Source: Volvox africanus (taxonomy: Eukaryota > Chlorophyta > Chlorophyceae > Chlamydomonadales > Volvocaceae). Taken from it: DNA of 64,000 bases. The notes under the pieces are model-generated. The model did not search any database. It was not told the origin of the DNA and worked only from the letters and a program-made list of their open reading frames with translations. The stretch covers positions 1,812,001-1,876,000 of the forward strand of contig BSDZ01000025.1 of NCBI GenBank assembly GCA_030268105.1, written 5' to 3'. Positions 58,601 to 64,000 of this stretch are shown here, piece after piece. Each line of letters starts with the position of its first letter. The stretch's first letter is position 1. Position numbers and translations under genes: made by a program.

Positions 58601-59664
58601 AGGGGGGATACGATGCGGTGTTCGTAATGGTCGATCGTCTGACTAAGATGGTCCACCTAGCACCATGCACATCATCCTGCACGGCTGAGCAAACCGCACG
58701 TTTGTTTTTCGACAATGTGATTCGGTTACACGGGGTTCCCAAAAATGTGATCTCGGACCGCGGTGGACAGTTCACGTCTAAGTTTTGGGAAGCGCTCTGC
58801 AAACTAGTTGGCATGCGCGTCAACCTGAGCACGGCGTATCACCCGCAGACTGATGGTCAAACCGAACGCACAAACCGCACGTTGGGTGATATGTTGCGCA
58901 ATTATGCTGGTCGTACACCACTTGTTTGGGATACATATTTGACTGCGGCAGAATTTGCGCTTAACAATGCTGTTAACCGCTCTACAGGCAAAAGTCCGTT
59001 CTTTCTTAACTACGGGTTTCATCCCGCGCTACCCATGTGGCGTGAGTTGGAAGTGAACGTGCCTGCTGCTAAACTTTTTGCCAAGTCGTTTATGTCCCGA
59101 ATCACAGACGCGAAGTCGTGTTTAGACGCGGCGCAGCAACGAACGACAGAATACTACAACAAATCCAAGCAGGATGTGACGTTTTCGGAAGGGCAACTCG
59201 TGTTGCTAAGCACCAAGAACTTGCGTTCCTTGGCCGACGGATCCCGAAAACTCTTACCCCGCTGGATTGGTCCGTATCCTGTCGTGCGCATGGTTGGGAA
59301 TGTGGCTGTGGAGCTTGCATTGCCCACTGATATGACCATTCACCCCACGTTTCACGTATCGCTTGTTCGTCCGTATCGTAGTACGGAACCCGTCCCTGAG
59401 CCTGCTGACGCCCCCACAGCGATCGAACCAGTTCCCGAGACCTGGATCGCTGGTAAACAGAAGTTTTACGATGTGGAGCGGGTGTTAGATTATCGCGCGC
59501 GTCGTGTGGGCCGACACCGACGTAAGCGAACAGTACACGAGTACTTGGTTAAGTGGACAGGGTATACCGACGAGCACAACTCATGGGAACCGGCACGCAA
59601 CTTCTCACAGGACATGAAACCCCTGCTCGAAGAAGCCCGCAAACGTGCCACGCAAGCCCAATGA
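55603..59664 (+). CDS. Pol polyprotein of copy D: protease, RT, RNase H, integrase, chromodomain
   Basis: Open from the codon after the gag UAG. Counting from the Leu-Pro-Cys codons at 55696 as residue 1, the order is: N-terminal part of unknown role; aspartic protease with D182-T-G-A-S; RT with YLDD at 544-547; RNase H with D802 in the ADALSR motif; integrase zinc motif, then D960, D1021 and E1057 (35 residues between the last two); GPY/F module; chromodomain about 1260-1322 ([18 protein letters not shown]). The domain order and chromodomain define a chromovirus of the Ty3/gypsy group. No ATG is available near its start, so expression depends on readthrough. All catalytic residues look right. 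Confidence 0.95.
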   Translation, partial: GLARVPAEGAPPGISELTRGRWSSLRPAVKALLPCALGHIERVIARRITLDGRTGLLCFDPLCNLFTPRRPLSSIDLSNHVVLFIPSSLREMSEQLAIYRRCRRQYPGTAACVLLPAFCRRKAEASLRGMRHVHRFEPGTVLFNGVDREGTLAPWPHLSYSVDVWYEAPDGGAVGYGPALSALTLSAGQSLVDNRVPVVQIGLNGRTLKALVDTGASDDFISVAEVNALGLSPESSDCPQVTLADGGKHPIVGRITLSLSLGPLRVVTRPYVLQGLAETAPYIMGSSTLRQYRARIDMETATLHMCKGTLSIKVPFLSFEHVTPKEGEAEAVPMVNFAVAAMAARIEPELVGRKEAVRLLRKGAHGLLLRPRVSCCVTTAQISADPEVEALLSQYEDVFKDIPGLPPMRPVDHTIPLMPGAQPTARPMYRLSPLELDEVKRQVTDLLAKGMIRPSTSPYSAPIVFVGKKDGTLRMCIDYRGLNANTVKNRYPLPRVDDLLDKLKGSAYFSSIDLQQGYNQIRIAASDIPKTAFRTPFGHFEYTVLSFGLTNAPATFQAVMDRMFRPFIDRFVVCYLDDILVYSKTREEHLEHLRLVLDVMRREQLFAKRAKCFWAQPQVEYLGHIVSATGVKMDPRKVAVVRDWPAPQNLTELRKFLGLTNYFRKFIEKYSIIAAPLTNLTRKGVFVSLESWTSQCQRAFEELKRIVAEDVTLAFPDYSLPFRVEVVSDASIFGSGAVLLQEGRPIAFTSKKFSGAEIRYTTGEQELLAVLHALKEWRCYLEGRPFTLKTDHKPLTFLQSVPTLNRRQARWMEYLARFNCTWEYISGKLNIADALSRHPSLHAAILAAPVVRPRSEEVPIATDLAERLKVAYSADAWFADPANVENLRKQNSLWLRTEGAATQIVVPNDDALRYDILARFHEDPLAGHPGSKRLIDLVQRSFWWPRLAKDAANFVQTCSLCQRNKALSGKGHGLLQPLPVPDAPWESVSMDFVVALPKTEGGYDAVFVMVDRLTKMVHLAPCTSSCTAEQTARLFFDNVIRLHGVPKNVISDRGGQFTSKFWEALCKLVGMRVNLSTAYHPQTDGQTERTNRTLGDMLRNYAGRTPLVWDTYLTAAEFALNNAVNRSTGKSPFFLNYGFHPALPMWRELEVNVPAAKLFAKSFMSRITDAKSCLDAAQQRTTEYYNKSKQDVTFSEGQLVLLSTKNLRSLADGSRKLLPRWIGPYPVVRMVGNVAVELALPTDMTIHPTFHVSLVRPYRSTEPVPEPADAPTAIEPVPETWIAGKQKFYDVERVLDYRARRVGRHRRKRTVHEYLVKWTGYTDEHNSWEPARNFSQDMKPLLEEARKRATQAQ

Positions 59665-59708
59665 CCCCTACAGTCGATGCTGTATGATGCAGCGAGGACG
59701 CTGCATAC

Positions 59709-59719
59709 GGGAGGGGGGA
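59709..59719 (+). other. Polypurine tract of copy D
   Basis: Eleven purines four bases before the 3' LTR. Confidence 0.8.
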
Positions 59720-59723
59720 TAAT

Positions 59724-60548
59724 TGTTGTGCTACGGTTCATTTCCCGCCGACGCGTAGGTCGACGCGATCCTACGAGGCGAAGTGCTTTTGTGATGAACG
59801 CATTGCATATGAATGAATCTGCATGATATAAATGTATTCGTGTACATTTATATATGCATCTGGCATGTTGTCATTATCCATCGCGACATCGCATCATGGC
59901 AAATCCGCCTAGCATGCATGAATAACCGAAGCATTGAAGTGCGCATTATGCTCGTGCTACAAAACGATAAGTAATATTATCTGATATAATATTACTTCAT
60001 TTAAGCACACGTTGAGAGCGCCGCACTCGTCGCGATACATGCCCCGCAACCGGATATCGTTATCCGGACCCTTGCATCATGCGAATGCCGGAAAGGCTTA
60101 TACGTTGTTATGCGTAGACATCGCCTAGACGCAGTAGGGTTGTCACATCTAGGATCGGCCTCCTAATGTGAATCGTACGGCATTGCGATGCTGCGAGTAT
60201 AACAGATGCGAGGACGGCTAAGCTAAAAAAAGACATTTTATACCGGAGAACACTCGTGTGTTCTGTATTACTATTTCTATACACTATTCTACTTAGCCCG
60301 AGCTAAGCCTGAACTTCGCTAATCACCGCCGCGTGATGATTGCTTGCTTCCGGCGCTGACGGCGATTTCGTCCATTGCATCGTTCTGATCCGTAAGACTG
60401 TAAGTTATATCTCTCTTCGTCTTGAAGTCTTCCGCTGTCTCTGTTTGCTCTCGCTTGCCTTGCTGTACTTGCAAGTGCTCGCGCATCGGTGTCGATAGTC
60501 TCCAGACGTGCAGATACTTATGAGCAAACGCGAACGAGAGGTACAACA
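59724..60548 (+). mobile_element. 3' LTR of copy D (LTR1, 825 bp)
   Basis: Nearly identical to the 5' LTR; followed by TCCAT. Confidence 0.96.
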
Positions 60549-60708
60549 TCCATACCTTTGGTGAGGCATTTAACAGCAGCAACCTACAGATGGGAGCAGG
60601 TAGAACTCATACCACACACACTTGACTTTCATTTAGCATTGCTGCTGTTTAATAGGTAGGATGGGATACATGCTGGCATGGCCATGCATGCATGCAGGCC
60701 GTGGCAGA

Positions 60709-60872
60709 TGTTGTATCCCTCTTCGCTGCTCATGCACTTATCTGCACGTCTTAACGTTAAGTGCCACGTGCCGAATGCTCACAAGACAGACCAAAACATC
60801 CAGACGCGATATCAGGGGCAGCGGAAGTCTTCAGGAGCGAAAAGGCTACCACTTACAGTCAAAAAGGTGCGA

Positions 60873-60913
<41 letters not shown>

Positions 60914-61610
60914 GCTATCAGAACCGACACCAGGCGATCATCATCTAACCGGCTCTCAATGCTCAGGCTTGGCTCGGGCCAATCACAGTGTAATATAGTT
61001 CAGTATGATAATATTGACGATAATCCGATAAGAGCTCGGTAAAAGCGTATGCTATCCGGCCGTTCTCGCACGTAATCTTCTTGTGATACCAATACACGGT
61101 ACATATCACACCAGATCGTCCATCCACAAGTGTGATAAGCCCTAGCAGACGTATCAACGATATTCTATTCGCATGCAGTATATTTATCATACACAAGCCT
61201 TCCCGGCATTTGTTCAATGTGAATGGCCAAGTATCAATGAATGGCCAAGTATCAATGAATGGCCAACTAACCACTGTGGTTATAGCACTTCTCACACCTA
61301 TGTGTCGATCATGCCAGCATGGAAGTAATGGTATAACCAAACAGTAAATAATAGTACTTAACATGTCATGCCATTTTAATGCTCGTCAACTATGTTTGCC
61401 GGCTGGATCCAAACATTTGTTAGTTGGCGCATTAATGATGCAGCTGGCAACGCAAGACAAGGAATCCCAATTGCATGGATTCCACAATGCATAACTAGCG
61501 AAATATATACAGATGTATTTATTGACAGCATTGCATATTTTACGTGTGCTTATCACCTTGTTAGGTCGCAGCAACCAACACATTGATGATAATCAATCCG
61601 TAATACAACA
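60709..61610 (-). mobile_element. Solo LTR3 of unit 12 (902 bp)
   Basis: Standard ends and flanks; long uninterrupted (GT)n tract. Confidence 0.85.
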
Positions 61611-61706
61611 GCAGCCATCACCAGGTGTTGGTGGCTAGGGTGCAGAGTAAAACTGTGTCTGGAAGGCCAGTTGCCTACCATTGTAGGCCCCCTGCCTCAG
61701 AGATCC

Positions 61707-61921
61707 ATTGCGTGATTGCATGATTGTGTGATTGTGTGATTGCGTGATTGCGTGATTGCGAGATTGCGTGATTGCGTGATTGCGTAATTGCGTTGTTGCG
61801 TTGTTGCGTGAGTGCGTTGTTGCGTTGTTGCGTTGTTGTGTTGTTGCGTTGCTGTGTTGTTGCGTTGTTGCGTTGTTGTGTTGTTGCGTTGCTGTGTTGT
61901 TGCGTTGTTGCGTTGTTGCGT
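61707..61921 (+). repeat. Minisatellite before tRNA 13 (long type)
   Basis: 215 bp, same variant order as 52380-52594. Confidence 0.92.
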
Positions 61922-61974
61922 GCGTGAGTCCGTATGTGGTTGTGGTGCGGCCCTTTACGCCCTCGTCGTCGTTG

Positions 61975-62045
61975 GCACCAGTGGTATAGTGGTAGCATAG
62001 GTCCTTGCCACGGACCAGACCCGAGTTCGATTTTCGGCTGGTGCA
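61975..62045 (+). tRNA. tRNA-Gly(GCC)-like, unit 13
   Basis: Anticodon GCC; G/T wobble at pair 53:61; no downstream TTTT before copy I. Confidence 0.85.
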
Positions 62046-62557
62046 TCAGACCGCCAGGAACGCAGTCTGCCTCGGAGAGAGACCTATCCAAGACCTATCT
62101 GTAGGGACGCTGCAAGGGAGCTGGAATATATTCGCACACCTACACCCTATTCGTGATACAGCCTGCACGGAACTCCAGTGCACCTGTCGGCAAAACTGAG
62201 AGCAAGAACCCAGTGTGCTGTGGGTTGTGGGACAGGGAGACACTGCTGCATAGTAGAAATACTGGGCAGGGGGACTTATTGCTGGTCAATAGCTACTATA
62301 AAGGTGAGCGGGAAAACATGTTGATTGGAGTTGAGGAAAGGGCCATCAATGGTGGCTTATTACACTCCTCAACCTTGTGTAGAAAGGTCAACACCTGTCC
62401 ATACCTTTGGTGAGGCATTTAACAGCAGCAACCTACAGATGGGAGCAGGTAGAACTCATACCACACACACTTGACTTTCATTTAGCATTGCTGCTGTTTA
62501 ATAGGTAGGATGGGATACATGCTGGCATGGCCATGCATGCATGCAGGCCGTGGCAGA

Positions 62558-62721
62558 TGTTGTATCCCTCTTCGCTGCTCATGCACTTATCTGCACGTCT
62601 TAACGTTAAGTGCCACGTGCCGAATGCTCACAAGACAGACCAAAACATCCAGACGCGATATCAGGGGCAGCGGAAGTCTTCAGGAGCGAAAAGGCTACCA
62701 CTTACAGTCAAAAAGGTGCGA

Positions 62722-62768
<47 letters not shown>

Positions 62769-62954
62769 GCTATCAGAACCGACACCAGGCGATCATCATC
62801 TAACCGGCTCTCAATGCTCAGGCTTGGCTCGGGCCAATCACAGTGTAATATAGTTCAGTATGATAATATTGACGATAATCCGATAAGAGCTCGGTAAAAG
62901 CGTATGCTATCCGGCCGTTCTCGCACGTAATCTTCTTGTGATACCAACACACGG
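62558..62954 (-). mobile_element. LTR3 of unit 13, cut by copy I
   Basis: Begins TGTTGTATCC; its (GT)n tract at 62726-62765 is the longest in the array. Interrupted at ACACGG by copy I. Confidence 0.85.
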
Positions 62955-63778
62955 TGTTGTGCTACGGTTCATTTCCCGTCGACGCGTAGGTCGACGCGAT
63001 CCTATGAGTCGAAGTGCTTTTGTGATGAACGCATTACATATGAATGAATCTGCATGATATAAATGTATTCGCATACATTTATATATGCATCTGGCATGTT
63101 GTCATTACCCATCGCGACATCGCATCATGGCAAATCCGCCTAGCATGCATGAATAACCGAAGCATTGAAGTGCGCATTATGCTCGTGCTACAAAACGATA
63201 AGTAATATTATCTGATATAATATTACTTCATTAAAGCACACGTTGAGAGCGCCGCACTTGTCGCGATGCATGCCCTGCAACCGGATATTGTTATCTGGAC
63301 CCTTGCATCATGCGAATGCCGGAAAGGCTTATACGTTGTTATGCGTAGACATCGCCTAGGCGCAGTAGGGTTGTCACATCTAGGATCGGCCTCCTAATGT
63401 GAATCGTACGGCACTGCGATGCTGCGAGTATAACAGATGCGAGGACGGCTAAGCTAGACAAGACATTCGATACCGGAGAACACTCGTGTGTTCTATATCA
63501 CTATTTCTATACACTATTCTACTTAGCCCGAGCTAAGCCTGAACTTCGCTAATCACCGCCGCGTGATGATTGCTTGCTTCCGGCGCTGACGGCGATTTCG
63601 TCCATTGCATCATTCTGACCCGTAAGACTGTAAGTTATATCTCTCTTCGTCTTGAAGTCTTCCGCTGTCTCTGTTTGCTCTCGCTTGCCTTGCTGTACTT
63701 GCAAGTGCTCGCGCATCGGTGTCGATAGTCTCCAGACGTGCAGATACTCATGAGCAAACGCGAACGAGAGGTACAACA
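62955..63778 (+). mobile_element. 5' LTR of copy I (LTR1, 824 bp)
   Basis: TGTTGTGC to GTACAACA; inserted in LTR3 of unit 13. Confidence 0.94.
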
Positions 63779-63781
63779 ATT

Positions 63782-63800
63782 TGGTATCGAGACAGGTTCG
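63782..63800 (+). other. Primer-binding site of copy I
   Basis: Same 19 bases as in B, C and D. Confidence 0.78.
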
Positions 63801-63845
63801 TTGCCTAACTGTCTCTCTCTGTCTAATCGGAAGTAGGTTCTTTCT

Positions 63846-64000
63846 ATGGCGAGTTCCAGCGACGAACCACGAGGACCGCTAGATACTTTTGCCGAAGACT
63901 TAGGCCGCGCCGTTTTGGACGCCGCCGCTTCCGGTTTGTAATTGTTTAATTGCTTTTGTTTAGATTGCTGCACTTGTTGTGTAAGTGTACGCTCTGAGTC
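63846..64000 (+). CDS. ORF0 of copy I, exon 1 and part of the intron
   Basis: The 31-codon frame from ATG 63846 to TAA 63939-63941 matches copies B, C and D. The putative intron starts at 63934 (GTTTGT); its acceptor lies beyond the window end. Confidence 0.5.

Larger units (their letters stand above)
53076..60548 (+). mobile_element. Chromovirus copy D (family 1), full length and apparently intact, 7473 bp
   Basis: LTRs at 53076-53900 and 59724-60548 with only about four differences that I could find in 825 bp, and target duplication TCCAT (53071-53075 and 60549-60553). ORF0, gag and pol are all open and all catalytic motifs are present. It is the youngest and best candidate for an autonomous copy in the window. 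Confidence 0.97.
20390..62954 (+). repeat. Tandem array of 13 tRNA-Gly/LTR3 units, interrupted by five young elements
   Basis: The unit order is: 8-bp-period minisatellite, short GC-rich link, tRNA-Gly-like gene, about 520 bp spacer, LTR3 on the minus strand, about 95 bp, next minisatellite. Distances between successive tRNA starts without insertions are 1874, 1769, 1849, 1719, 1849, 1872, 1872, 1872 and 1860 bp. Removing copies B, C, D and the solo LTR restores about 1.84-1.87 kb for the later units. Units differ by few substitutions, so the array grew recently. Its left end cuts copy K pol. Its right end lies beyond copy I. Confidence 0.95.
62955..64000 (+). mobile_element. Chromovirus copy I (family 1), 5' end only
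   Basis: 5' LTR at 62955-63778 (824 bp), primer-binding site and the start of ORF0; the rest is beyond the window. The left flank CACGG (62950-62954) is the expected target duplication. Confidence 0.94.

Noticed and set aside
20390..62954. CRISPR-like or other prokaryotic repeat array
   Set aside because: Units are about 1.8 kb, contain tRNA-like genes and LTRs, and the setting is eukaryotic; there are no short repeats with unique spacers.

Overview
This window is nuclear DNA of a eukaryote and is almost entirely repetitive. I see no ordinary host protein gene. Four clues hint at the green lineage, most likely a chlamydomonadalean alga: telomere-type TTTTAGGG repeats at 3630-3667, a plant-like tRNA-Gly(GCC) repeated 13 times, chromodomain-bearing Ty3/gypsy retrotransposons (chromoviruses), and a DIRS-type RNase H fragment. 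This placement is an inference of modest confidence.

Left part (1-20389): a collage of nested chromovirus copies. Copy A (+, cut by the window start) ends with a complete LTR at 3319 that sits inside an older minus-strand LTR. That LTR is joined through a head-to-head telomere-like junction to a minus-strand pol remnant (copy E), which carries a 434-bp DIRS fragment. Next come a perfect (AAT)132 tract, a decayed family-2 copy (G, +), a patchwork of LTR pieces, copy F (-, nearly complete pol but mutated), and copy K (+, family 2, decayed except for its RT).

Right part (20390-62954): a tandem array of 13 units with a period of about 1.72-1.87 kb. A unit holds a 71-nt tRNA-Gly(GCC)-like gene, about 520 bp of unrecognised spacer, a fixed 882-902-bp solo LTR of a third related family (LTR3, minus strand), and an 8-bp-period minisatellite. 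Young family-1 elements interrupt the array: copy B (37374-44845, TSD TGTAG), a solo LTR (45583-46403, TSD CTAAC), the deletion derivative C (46413-50087), copy D (53076-60548, TSD TCCAT, apparently intact) and copy I (from 62955, cut by the window end).

A full family-1 element is about 7.47 kb: LTR (about 825 bp, TGTTGT...ACAACA), a primer-binding site 3 nt inside, a conserved upstream coding region (ORF0) with a probable 71-bp intron, gag (411 codons, CCHC knuckle), an in-frame UAG, pol (protease, RT, RNase H, integrase, GPY/F, chromodomain), a purine tract and the 3' LTR. The UAG-GGG gag/pol junction recurs in two diverged families, which points to stop-codon readthrough. The points most worth checking are that junction, the spliced ORF0, the telomere-fusion relic, the tRNA/LTR array, and hairpins in the LTRs whose stems change in a compensatory way between families.
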